The notes below the pieces were generated by a model. The model searched no databases and was not told the DNA's origin. It worked only from the letters and a program-made list of their open reading frames with translations. 64,000 bases of DNA from Neostapfia colusana (lineage: Eukaryota; Streptophyta; Magnoliopsida; Poales; Poaceae). Shown piece by piece: positions 43,675-52,912 of this stretch. Within the stretch, counting starts at the first letter, position 1; the number at the start of each line of letters is the position of its first letter. The translations under genes and the position numbers were made by a program. The stretch is taken from positions 55,333,136-55,397,135 of the forward strand of contig JASWHV010000004.1 of NCBI GenBank assembly GCA_030760725.1, in the 5' to 3' direction.

Positions 43675-46600
43675 TGTCACACCCGGTTATTCCGAAGAAC
43701 AACCAAGTGAATATCACATGTATGCCAGGATCATTTTCTCATACATGTGATGACAAATAGTGAAGCATCATTTATTACAAGCCAGGTGTCGAATATAAAT
43801 AAGTCTTACATCGCAAATGTCTCAATGGACACTAATGCTTCATCACAAGTAAATAAACTAGCAGCGGAATATTATTCTTTAGGGCTCCATCACAGGCGTT
43901 GCCCGGGGGTCTTCATGAACCTAAAAACCTTCCTCGGGTCCAAAATCTTGGTCATTATACACCACCTCATTATCTTGACCTGAGCAGCAATATAAACCAA
44001 CAAATATGCAAGGTTGAGTACCAATGGTACTCAGCAAGTGTGGGAAAATTATATCATGCATGGCTAGAACAAGGAGAGGTTGAACTCATGGTTAAAGCAC
44101 TACGCAATTAATACCTATCACCTTAGCTTATTAAGCACCTACATTACTACACAGGTCAAATGGTCCCAGTCTCCCATCCCATCATTGTAATCCAATAATC
44201 ATAACTTCATTACCAATGTTAAGCTCCCCGCTTAACTTCCAAAACCATCAATCCTCTAATCATGAATAAGTCCAGGCCGCTCTTAACCGTGAGCACGGCT
44301 GTCAAGACAGTTTTGACTCTGCAGAGTTTGTACCACTGTACCCACAAGTAGTGATTTCATCCCCCGTTGCCGGGTGGACTAAAAGAACCTCCATTATGCC
44401 AGTGGCTACGATCCACATTCACACTTCCCAGGTGTGCGGCCAGGAGATCACTACGAAGCCTTTACAAAGGGATTCCTGACGAGCGTGGACCCACTGAGGT
44501 TTCACCCCTAACAACATACAAGAGGCTCCAACCCCGCTGCAGTGGCCCCCTCTTGAGCCTTGCGGTTCATATGGTAGTCCAGCTGACACCTACTCCCCGC
44601 ACCATCCAACACACCCATACTACGCCGGGGATACACCTAATTAATTGGCCAAGCTGCCCCATCTCAGCATGTGGTTGGCACTGTAAAGCCGGGTTACATG
44701 CTCCATGAACCGGTCCTTAGGATCCAGGCAAGTACTAAACACAAACCCAAGTCTCGTGCACCCAGCACACAACCAAAACATCCAACTTGCCTTGATCCCT
44801 ACCTCTACATAACTCACAATATCTCATTCAAGAGTATGGTAATATAAACTGATGATTTCATGTCCCAAATATCCCATTCTAAGCATGGCTAAGCATATGC
44901 ATGTAAATAAATGACATGACAAAATAAATCCCAACCCAAGCTACAAGGAAACAAGGTAATGCAATTCTAGGGAAACTTTCCTAGCATGGGTTTCATATTT
45001 CATTTGACAATGCAAATAATTCTATCTACACATCCTAGCATAGGATCAAAGTGGTCAAGGACACTTGCCTCCTTCTTGCTGCTCTTGAAATGGGTAGTCC
45101 TGATCTTGGAAAGGGTTAACTTGCTCTTGAACAGGTTCTACTTCATACCATCACACATAGCAAAAGAAAAACAACAATCATAAGACATAGTTCACACTTC
45201 TACTTCATACAAACCACACATTCATATTTATAAAAGTTCTTTACCATTATATGTGTTGTGGTTACTTTATGTGTGTTAAGTTGTGGCTTGCATGCACTTT
45301 TAACCATGTATATATGATTCCTACTTTTGTGTCCACATTTATACCTACATACTATTTATATGGGTTTCCAATAAATTTCTTATATTCAACTACTACACCT
45401 TTTTACTACCAAGTGTGTATGAAAAGTATTTTTCTTCCCCATATGTGCCTTCATAATTTCTACCAACCCTAAACTGAACCCTTTGGATTTTAAAAACTCC
45501 ATTTATCATTTACTAGTTGCTATATTTTCAGATTTATATTCCTATGCATAATTGTGTATTTTATTATGAAATTGGTAATACACATCACCTAAACAGTATA
45601 GGTTCTGGTCCTAAATAATTTAATAACATATTTTGACCTTGGCTTCTGATGTATACTATTTCATAATTATTTTCCCTATTTTTCTATAGCTATTCTTTAC
45701 TCAAAAATGTGTCCCTAGACTAATAAATGTGAATAATAGATGAAACAGATTTATTTCAGCCCAAAGATATATTTTTATCTCACTCCAAAGTTTTCTAAGT
45801 ACTGAGAAAGTTTTTAATTAATTTTGACAATTATGTTTGTCCCCCTTTTTAATTTTTAAACCCTAGTTACATATTCAATTTTCTAAATTAAATACTAAAC
45901 AGGGCTAAAATAATGAATTCACCCCATTACAGGGTCTATAATATTATTTTCATAATTTCCAGGGGTCTAGCTACACTTATCAGAGGTATTTTTCCTAATT
46001 TCTATTAAGTCCAGGGGTTAAAACTGATTTTTAAATGAATTTACATGATTTTCTGGAGTTCCAGGGGCTAGATCTGAAGTTTCCGGGGCTAGCTCTCAAT
46101 TCCAGAGAACCCTAGGGGGTAGCACGTAAGAATTCCAGTCTTTATAATGCGGGGCTGACATGGACCGTCCGATCTTAAACCGACGGCTGAGATTATAACA
46201 TCGAACCGGTACGCGGGGTTTTAAAGTCTACCGTGCGATTTAAAATAAACGGCGCACAAGCGGCCACGTCGCTCCGATCGAGCGCGGGCGGCGCTGCCGG
46301 CGGCGCACGGCGGCGGGAAGCGGCGATCTCGCCGGAAAGTTTCGGATCCTCGAGAATTCTGCCTAGAACTGTGATCTTATGGCCTAGATCGGTAGAGGGG
46401 AGGTCAGGGATCTCACCTCGGGGGTTTTCTCGAGCTCGGGGGTCCTGGAAAGTGATCGGCGGCGAGGTCCGAGGCAAAACCACGGCGAAGCTCGTCGGCG
46501 CTGGATTTACACCGTAAGTCTTCGGGTTTTCTGCACCTGCAAAGTTCCCCGGAGGCGGTGGATCAAGACCAGCGAGTTAGATCAGAGTTTCCGAGCTTAG

Positions 46601-47097
46601 ATCGGCCAGAATTCACCGGCGAAGTCTCGGTGCTCACCGGAGTGAAAATCGGCGATCGCGTGAGAAAAACCGATCAGGGCTGGGGTTTTTATAGCCGGGG
46701 GAGGGCGGTGGGTCTGTTGCGATCGAGTTTGAGTCGTTTGGGACCAGAATTCGGGCTGCGGGACGCGGAAATCCGGTCGGTTGCGATCGCGCGCGCGGGA
46801 GAGAGTCCGGGGTCGCGGGGTTAGGGATGACATGCGGGTCCCACCTGTCTGTGAGAGACAGCGCGGCGCGCGTGGGGGCGGGCTGGCGCGGGGAAACTGG
46901 GCCGGCTGGCGGGTTTCGGCCCACTGGCCGGTTTTTTCCCGTTTCTCTTTTTCTTTTTCCATTTCTTTTCTGTTTTGAGTATAATTTGAATTCCAGTTTG
47001 AATTTGAATTTTTGCAAAACATGCAACACGTCCAAAAATTTTTAAATTCCCCTCTGAACATGGTTTAGAGTTTTGAATCAAAATTTGGGGTGTTACA
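43675..47097 (-). repeat. Element B 3' LTR (left)
   Basis: 3423 bp. On the - strand it begins TGTAACACCCC and ends GGGTGTGACA. AT-rich for most of its length, with a GC-rich block (46140-46960) near the U3 side. Confidence 0.95.
46686..46693 (-). promoter_or_regulatory. TATA box candidate in the B LTR (left copy)
   Basis: TATAAAAA on the - strand in GGCTATAAAAACCCC; the same at 55924-55931 in the right LTR. It lies about 400 nt from the LTR start, so most of the 3.4-kb LTR would be transcribed leader. Confidence 0.55.
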
Positions 47098-47116
47098 GCT
47101 CTACCCCCCTTAAAAG
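47098..47116 (-). other. Element B polypurine tract
   Basis: On the - strand CTTTTAAGGGGGGTAGAGC directly before the 3' LTR. Confidence 0.8.
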
Positions 47117-47142
47117 AAATCTCGTCCTCGAGATTGGTGTTT

Positions 47143-49989
47143 CTAAGAAAACAATTCCGGAAATTGTGCCTTGAGCTCATCTTCCCGTTCCCAGGTGGCT
47201 TCCTCTTCTGAGTGATGCTTCCACTGCACCTTGCACATCCGGATTCTTTTATTTCTGGTGAGGCGTTCCATTGTCTCCAAAATCTTGTATGGTTGCTCGG
47301 CATAAGACAAATCTTCAGCTACATCCACTTCATTCATGGGTAACACCTCCTCAGGCGTCCTCAGACATTTCTTGAGTTGTGACACATGAAATACATCCTG
47401 CACATCTGATAGATGAACCGGTAACTCTAGTTGGTACGCCACTTCGCCTTTTCTTTCCAAAACTTGAAAGGGTCCGATGTATCGAGGTGACAACTTCCCT
47501 TTCACCTTGAACCGATGAAGTCCTCTGATAGGGGACACCTTGAGATAAACATAGTCTCCCACGTTGAAAACGAGTTCTCTTCTTCGTACATCAGCATAAC
47601 TCCTCTGGCGTGTTTGTGCTATCCTCAAGTTGTTGCGAATCTCCCTCACCTTTGCTTCGGCTTCTTGTAGCACTTCTGGACCAAACACTTTACTTTCTCC
47701 TGTTTGGTTCCAAAATAGGGGAGTTCTGCACTTCCTTCCATACAAAGCTTCAAACGGTGACATCTTCATACTAGCTTGATAACTGTTGTTATAGGAAAAC
47801 TCCGCATACGGTAAGTTCTTGTCCCAACTCCTATTGTTTTTGAGTGCACATGCCCTTAACATATCTTCAAGGATCTGATTGGTTCTCTCCGTCTGCCCGT
47901 CGGTTTGGGGATGATAGGCAGAACTAAAGTTCAGATGGGTTCCCATGGTTTCATGCAACTTCTGCCAAAACCTCGAGGTGAACTGTGTCCCTCGGTCCGA
48001 CACTATCTTCTTTGGCACTCCATGGTAACACACAATCCTTGACATGTACAATTCTGCCAATTTTGATCCGCTGTAGCTTTCTTTCACAGGGATGAAATGA
48101 GCTACCTTTGTTAGCCTATCAATAATGACCCATATTGAATCATACCCGGATTGGGTCCTAGGCAATCCCACGACAAAATCCATGCTGATTTCTTCCCACT
48201 TCCATTCAGGTACTTTAAGTGGTTGCAATAATCCCGCGGGTCGTTGATGTTCTGCTTTCACCAACTGACATGTGTCACATAGGGCAACATGTTTCGCGAC
48301 ATCCCGCTTCATGCCATACCACCAATACCTGCTCTTGAGGTCCTGGTACATCTTCGTACTCCCAGGATGAATGGAATAGTCAGAATCATGAGCCTCCTTT
48401 AAAATCAATTCACGGATCTCCTTTACTTCTGGCACACAGATTCTTTTCCTGTGCCACACCGTTCCTTGTTCATCCTCTCTAAAACCAGGAGCTTTATTTT
48501 CCTTGATGAGCCGTCTGATCTCTTGTATCTTCTCATCATTCTTTTGGCCCTCGCGTATGTCTTGCTCGAGTGTGGAGTCCACTTCCATGGCGATGGCTTC
48601 ACCACTATTTACTAGACATAGATTGAGCCTTATAACCTCGTCCTTCAATTCTGCGGGCATGTCCTTCAAGCTCAACTTATTGACCTGCACTTTCCGACTC
48701 AAAGCATCGGCCACGACGTTTGCTTTCCCGGGATGATAGTTGATGCCCACATCAAAGTCATTGATTAGCTCTAACCATCTCCTTTGTCTGAGGTTGAGAT
48801 CTGGCTGTGTGAATATATACTTCAAACTCTTATGATCCGTATATATCTCTGTCCTCTTCCCCATCAAATAGTGCCGCCAAATTTTCAACGCGTGTACCAC
48901 TGCAGCTAGTTCTAGATCATGTGTAGGATAGTTCTTCTCGTGCTTCCGAAGCCGCCGGGATGCATATGCCACGACATGTCCTTCTTGCATGAGAACACAT
49001 CCCAACCCATTTCCAGAGGCATCGCAGTACACTTTGAAATTCTTCTGCATATCTGGCATAACCAGCACTGGGGCTGTTGTCAATCTCTTCTTTAGCTCTT
49101 GAAAGCTCGTCTCGCACTGTGGCGTCCAGGTGAATGTGATTCCCTTCTCCAACAGTTTGGTGAGAGGTCTCGATATCTTGGAGAATCCCTCAATAAACCG
49201 TCGATAGTATCCAGCCAAGCCCAAAAAGCTTCGAACTTCCCCGACATTTTCAGGGGTTTTCCATTTCTGGATATCTTCGATTTTGGCGGGATCTACGGAG
49301 ATTCCTCCCTCCGAGATTATATGTCCTAAAAAGGGAACTCTCTTCAGCCAAAACTCACACTTGCTCAACTTGGCATATAGTTGGTGTTCTCTCAGCCTCT
49401 GTAACACCAACCTTAGATGTTTCTCATGTTCTTCTTCATTTTTGGAGAAGACGAGAATATCATCTATGAAAACCACCACAAATTTGTCCAGATATTCCAT
49501 GAATACCTTGTTCATGAGGTACATGAAATATGCCGGGGCATTGGTTAGCCCAAAAGGCATGACAGTGTATTCATACAGTCCGTACCGAGATACGAAAGCT
49601 GTCTTGGGAATATCAGATTGCCTTATCTTGAGTTGGTGGTACCCCGACCTGAGATCAATTTTCGAGAACACACAAGCTCCCCTCAACTGATCAAACAAGT
49701 CTTCAATGCGGGGTAATGGGTACTTGTTTTTGATGGTTACCTCATTCAAGGCACGGTAATCCACGCATAACCTTTGGGTTCCGTCTTTCTTGGGCACAAA
49801 TATCACCGGAGCTCCCCATGGTGAGGAACTAGGGCGAATATACCCCTTCTCCGTCAATTCTCTCAAATGATCCTTGAGCTCTTCTAGCTGCTTGGAGTCC
49901 ATTCGATAAGGTCTCTTGTATATCGGGGCTGTTCCCGGTACTAGCTCAATTGCGAATTCCACATCACGTTCGGGAGGCATACCTGGCAA
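47143..49989 (-). CDS. pol: Element B pol: reverse transcriptase, RNase H, integrase with chromodomain-like tail
   Basis: 948 codons without interruption. RT occupies residues ~20-230 with VFVPKKDGTQRLCVDYRALN-type motifs and the catalytic FIDD at 174-177. RNase H is ~315-432 (CDASGNGLG, THDLELAAVV, TDHKSLKYI, ADALSRK). The integrase zinc domain runs from H533 and H541 to C571 and C574; the core triad is D604, D665 and E701, with 35 residues between the last two. A GPY/F module (KGKLSPRYIGPFQ) and FHVSQLKKCL follow. The last ~50 residues (MCKVQWKHHSEEEATWERED and onward) are chromodomain-like. All catalytic residues are present. The ATG at 49989 is internal to the family's polyprotein; homology continues upstream in another frame, so native translation would come from gag. 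A real promoter-proximal start is not implied. Confidence 0.92.
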   Translation of the reverse strand: MPGMPPERDVEFAIELVPGTAPIYKRPYRMDSKQLEELKDHLRELTEKGYIRPSSSPWGAPVIFVPKKDGTQRLCVDYRALNEVTIKNKYPLPRIEDLFDQLRGACVFSKIDLRSGYHQLKIRQSDIPKTAFVSRYGLYEYTVMPFGLTNAPAYFMYLMNKVFMEYLDKFVVVFIDDILVFSKNEEEHEKHLRLVLQRLREHQLYAKLSKCEFWLKRVPFLGHIISEGGISVDPAKIEDIQKWKTPENVGEVRSFLGLAGYYRRFIEGFSKISRPLTKLLEKGITFTWTPQCETSFQELKKRLTTAPVLVMPDMQKNFKVYCDASGNGLGCVLMQEGHVVAYASRRLRKHEKNYPTHDLELAAVVHALKIWRHYLMGKRTEIYTDHKSLKYIFTQPDLNLRQRRWLELINDFDVGINYHPGKANVVADALSRKVQVNKLSLKDMPAELKDEVIRLNLCLVNSGEAIAMEVDSTLEQDIREGQKNDEKIQEIRRLIKENKAPGFREDEQGTVWHRKRICVPEVKEIRELILKEAHDSDYSIHPGSTKMYQDLKSRYWWYGMKRDVAKHVALCDTCQLVKAEHQRPAGLLQPLKVPEWKWEEISMDFVVGLPRTQSGYDSIWVIIDRLTKVAHFIPVKESYSGSKLAELYMSRIVCYHGVPKKIVSDRGTQFTSRFWQKLHETMGTHLNFSSAYHPQTDGQTERTNQILEDMLRACALKNNRSWDKNLPYAEFSYNNSYQASMKMSPFEALYGRKCRTPLFWNQTGESKVFGPEVLQEAEAKVREIRNNLRIAQTRQRSYADVRRRELVFNVGDYVYLKVSPIRGLHRFKVKGKLSPRYIGPFQVLERKGEVAYQLELPVHLSDVQDVFHVSQLKKCLRTPEEVLPMNEVDVAEDLSYAEQPYKILETMERLTRNKRIRMCKVQWKHHSEEEATWEREDELKAQFPELFS

Positions 49990-51611
49990 TTCCTCCGGAA
50001 AACATCCGGATATTCCCTGATAGTCCTGATTTCCTCAACTTTCACCTCCACTTGATTTAATTTAATGTCCCTCCTAGACTCGTGTATCGTTATGAACTTT
50101 ACTCTTGTGCCATTGGGGTGAGTTAGTTCCACCGTTCTAGTCGAACAATGGATGATTCCTTTATGTTTGGTCAACCAATCCATACCCAAAATAATATCTA
50201 TCCCTTGTGAATCTATCACTATGAGGTTAGCAGTAAATACTACCCCATTAATGTCTAGGCTCACTTTGGGACACACTTGTCTTGTCCTTATTTCTCCACC
50301 TGGAGAGTTTACCGCTAGCATATGGTTCATTTGTGTGGTTGCTAGGTCATGCTTCTTAACAAACCCTTGAGCAATGAACGAGTGGGTAGCACCAGAATCA
50401 AACAGCAGAGTTGCAAGGTGTAAATTGGCAGGAAACTTACCAACTACCACGTCGGGTGCCTCTTGTGCTTCCTCCATAGTGACGTGGTTCACCCGTCCTC
50501 TCAATACATTCTGCTGTTGTGGCTGCACGGGCTTCTTCTTTGGGCACTTATGGGCATAGTGCCCCACTTCACCACAGCTAAAACATTGCACCCCAACCTT
50601 AGGTGCTTGGCCTTTGTTGTCTTGGGGTTGGTTCGGGGGTCCTTGCACTGCTGGTCGAGGTGGATATGCGGGGCGAGGCTGCTGCACAAACTGACGTTGC
50701 GGCTGTGCTGGTGCTGCGGGTGGCCTGTAGTTTGGGTTGTACCCTCTTGGTGCTGAATAGGGTACCGCAGCACGGCTTGTCTGCCCCGTAGGTTGCTGCA
50801 TCATACGTGGGCGGGTGTTGCTCCCTGAGGCCTGATGTGACCACCCCGCCTTCCTCTTATTCTCATTTTCCAGGGCCTTTAGCTTCCTTTCCACCACAAA
50901 TGCTCTGTCCACCATCTTTTGAAAGCTTTCATACTCATTGGAGGACATTGCACACTGCATCTCTGCGGTAAGTCCTTCCACGAAACAATCTTGTTTCTGC
51001 TCATCGGTCTCTATGTCTCGTGGAGCATAACGGGATAGCTGAGTAAATTTAGTGAGGTATTCCCTCACAGTCATGTTTCCCTGCTGCAGTCCCAAAAATT
51101 CCTTCCTCTTGTTTTTGAGTTCACCTCTTGGGATGTAATGGTTGCGGAAGCTACGCTTGAACTCTTCCCAAGTGATGTTCTCAGGGTCATGATGGGCGGC
51201 CACGTAGGCGGTCCACCAATCAGCAGCAGGTCCATGCAATTGATGAGAGGCAAACAGCACCCTCTCATACCCTTGGCATTGTATTATCCTCATCTTACTT
51301 TCAATGGTCTTCAGCCAATCATCTGCCCCCAGAGGTTCAGCAGCACTTGCAAACTTTGGAGGTTGAGTTCCTAGAAACTCACTCAACCTTGGTTGGCGTG
51401 GTGCGGCTTGTGGAGGTGGAACTTGATGCAAGTTGGCCACCACTTGAGTCAAGTTCTGGATAAGCTGATTTTGATTCTCCAGCATTTGGTGGAGAGGATC
51501 AACTTCTTCACGGCGACCACCCCTGTCCTGGCCTCCAGAAAGATGAGGGTTGCATGCCTCATCATTGTTGTTGGCGGGGTTGGCAGCACGTCCTTTTCCT
51601 CTTCCGGCCAT
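49941..51611 (-). CDS. gag: Element B gag-protease
   Basis: 556 codons. Basic start MAGRGKGRAA, coiled segment ~40-65, capsid domain ~85-245 (DWWTAYVAAHHDPENITWEE, LQQGNMTVREYLTKFTQLSR), a Pro/Gln-rich linker, zinc knuckle CFSCGEVGHYAHKC at 343-356 with all ligands present, and aspartic protease with LLFDSGATHSF (catalytic D405) and GIDIILGMDWL. After EYPDVF (residue 538) the frame diverges from the family and ends 18 residues later; a one-base loss near 49999 explains it. Gag forms the particle and protease matures it. The start is the first Met of the frame after the orf0 stop and fits the family N-terminus. The RT frame overlaps by 49 nt. Confidence 0.92.
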   Translation of the reverse strand: MAGRGKGRAANPANNNDEACNPHLSGGQDRGGRREEVDPLHQMLENQNQLIQNLTQVVANLHQVPPPQAAPRQPRLSEFLGTQPPKFASAAEPLGADDWLKTIESKMRIIQCQGYERVLFASHQLHGPAADWWTAYVAAHHDPENITWEEFKRSFRNHYIPRGELKNKRKEFLGLQQGNMTVREYLTKFTQLSRYAPRDIETDEQKQDCFVEGLTAEMQCAMSSNEYESFQKMVDRAFVVERKLKALENENKRKAGWSHQASGSNTRPRMMQQPTGQTSRAAVPYSAPRGYNPNYRPPAAPAQPQRQFVQQPRPAYPPRPAVQGPPNQPQDNKGQAPKVGVQCFSCGEVGHYAHKCPKKKPVQPQQQNVLRGRVNHVTMEEAQEAPDVVVGKFPANLHLATLLFDSGATHSFIAQGFVKKHDLATTQMNHMLAVNSPGGEIRTRQVCPKVSLDINGVVFTANLIVIDSQGIDIILGMDWLTKHKGIIHCSTRTVELTHPNGTRVKFITIHESRRDIKLNQVEVKVEEIRTIREYPDVFRRNCQVCLPNVMWNSQLS

Positions 51612-51912
51612 CTGGCAGAATCAACAAATGTTAATTTGATACCATTTAGTATCATCTTACTACTTTCATTTGTTGGTACTTTGAGGTGTTGAGGCTTTGT
51701 TAAAATTTTACGAGGGTTTATATCTCACACCAAATAAATGCACTATTATTTCCTGTGGGTTCACACACCAAAGCAAAACAATCTGAAGACGAGGCTGTGG
51801 ACAATTGCTCATGGCTTCCACAACTCACGTCACACACCAAGCATTATCACACCATTAACTACGTAACGACTCGACTACTCGACCTCTTGCTAGCTAGGGG
51901 AAAGACTCTACA
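51612..51912 (-). other. Spacer between orf0 and gag in element B
   Basis: 301 bp with no ORF in sense. How gag is translated behind orf0 is not evident; a splice or reinitiation would be needed, but I cannot define splice sites with confidence. Confidence 0.5.
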
Positions 51913-52692
51913 CTACTCGTCCTCTTGAGCTGGCTCCTCGGGATCTTCCTCCTCATTTCGGCTACCTTCTGACTCTGCTTTGGGTGGGGAGGCTGCTGGT
52001 GGAGAAGTGCGACGATGCCTGATTGCTCGGCGATCCGGGGAGTTAGGAGTCCATGTATCACTCACGGTGACACACAGTTTATTCCCATCTCCTCTTTCTC
52101 TCGCCTTTAAGCAAGCTCGCAGCAACGCCTCCGTTTCCTTCAGGGTGTCTCGGACATCCTGAAGCTCTTGTTGACACTCCTGCAGTCGAGTGCTGAGCAT
52201 AGCAGCATCCTCCAAGCACAAGTCCATGTGCTCATGGGAAGTCCCTTGCTGCACCGGTGGGTACTTGTACTCCGTGGTACCACTCTCACGTTGGAGGACA
52301 TACATGTACTCAGTTTTGTCCAAGTGGCGACGATAGATGTGACTCTGGCAGGTGATGGCCTCCCAGGTGACATCTTTCTCCGCGTCAACTTGTGTTGCTC
52401 GACAAGCTGGAGAGTGGTGAATCTTAAGCAGCTGATTCTCGTGTATAATCCTCATCTCCGAACTCCATTCTTCCCTCTTCTCACGGATGGTCCTGGTGGA
52501 GTTATAGTGGATGATTAGCTTGCCCGTATTGCCGGAGGCTTCGAGCATACGTCGAAGACGGCGCAACAAGTCTCCTACTGCCAATCCGTAGGAAAGGTAC
52601 GTCACTGGACGACTCTCCTCTCTTTCGGCAAGGGCAACTACGGGAAATCTCCCTCCTGTGGACTTGCGAGCAGTGCGAATCATGCGAACCAT
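51913..52692 (-). CDS. orf0: Element B orf0: 259-residue protein with histone H3-like N-terminal tail
   Basis: Intact sense ORF between primer site and gag. From the initiator Met, residues 1-17 align without gaps to the histone H3 N-terminus: identical at M1, R3, T7-A-R-K-S-T-G-G14 and P17, with a conservative R at 15. This keeps the H3K9 context (A-R-K-S) at its native distance from the N-terminus and loses the H3K4 context. After residue 20 there is no histone fold. Residues ~20-140 are unidentified (basic segment VGDLLRRLRRMLEA near 45). Residues ~160-200 look like a coiled coil (MLSTRLQECQQELQDVRDTL). The tail after 215 is Pro/Ser-rich, then acidic (EEEDPEEPAQEDE). No membrane segment or signal peptide, so it is not an envelope. 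Related grass elements have an orf0 of unknown role. Function here is inference: a decoy or recruiter for H3K9 readers or writers. Confidence 0.85.
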   Translation of the reverse strand: MVRMIRTARKSTGGRFPVVALAEREESRPVTYLSYGLAVGDLLRRLRRMLEASGNTGKLIIHYNSTRTIREKREEWSSEMRIIHENQLLKIHHSPACRATQVDAEKDVTWEAITCQSHIYRRHLDKTEYMYVLQRESGTTEYKYPPVQQGTSHEHMDLCLEDAAMLSTRLQECQQELQDVRDTLKETEALLRACLKARERGDGNKLCVTVSDTWTPNSPDRRAIRHRRTSPPAASPPKAESEGSRNEEEDPEEPAQEDE

Positions 52693-52895
52693 CTAAAACA
52701 AAAAGAATTTAAAAATTAGGTTAGTTAAACTTTTTCAACAAAAATCCCATTTTGAATGAAAATTTGGGGTAAGATGAAGAAAATGACTCCTTAAATAACA
52801 CTCTTCAACCCACACCTTGGAAAATAGTTTTTAAGAAAATAGGGCCCTTAAATACGTCCATTTCTACCTAGGTCCACGTTCCTACGGGCAACCTT
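52693..52895 (-). other. Element B leader upstream of orf0
   Basis: About 200 bp between primer site and the orf0 ATG, no upstream ORF of note. Confidence 0.55.
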
Positions 52896-52908
52896 GGCTC
52901 TGATACCA
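52896..52908 (-). other. Element B primer binding site (tRNA-Met type)
   Basis: On the - strand TGGTATCAGAGCC, a perfect match to the initiator tRNA-Met site, four bases from the LTR end. Confidence 0.92.
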
Positions 52909-52912
52909 CCTC

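Noticed and set aside
46597..47061. 154-codon ORF on the - strand in the B LTR (also 55835-56320)
   Set aside because: Located in the LTR promoter region, low-complexity Arg/Pro content, reading frames differ between copies.
49941..50003. Programmed ribosomal frameshift between gag and pol of B
   Set aside because: The shift lies in the protease-RT linker where relatives read through in one frame; no slippery heptamer is evident. A one-base deletion is simpler, though not proven.
52168..52518. 116-codon + strand ORF inside orf0
   Set aside because: Antisense shadow of orf0; no homology and no start context.
51913..52692. orf0 as an envelope-like gene
   Set aside because: No signal peptide or membrane segment, and it lies before gag, not after pol.
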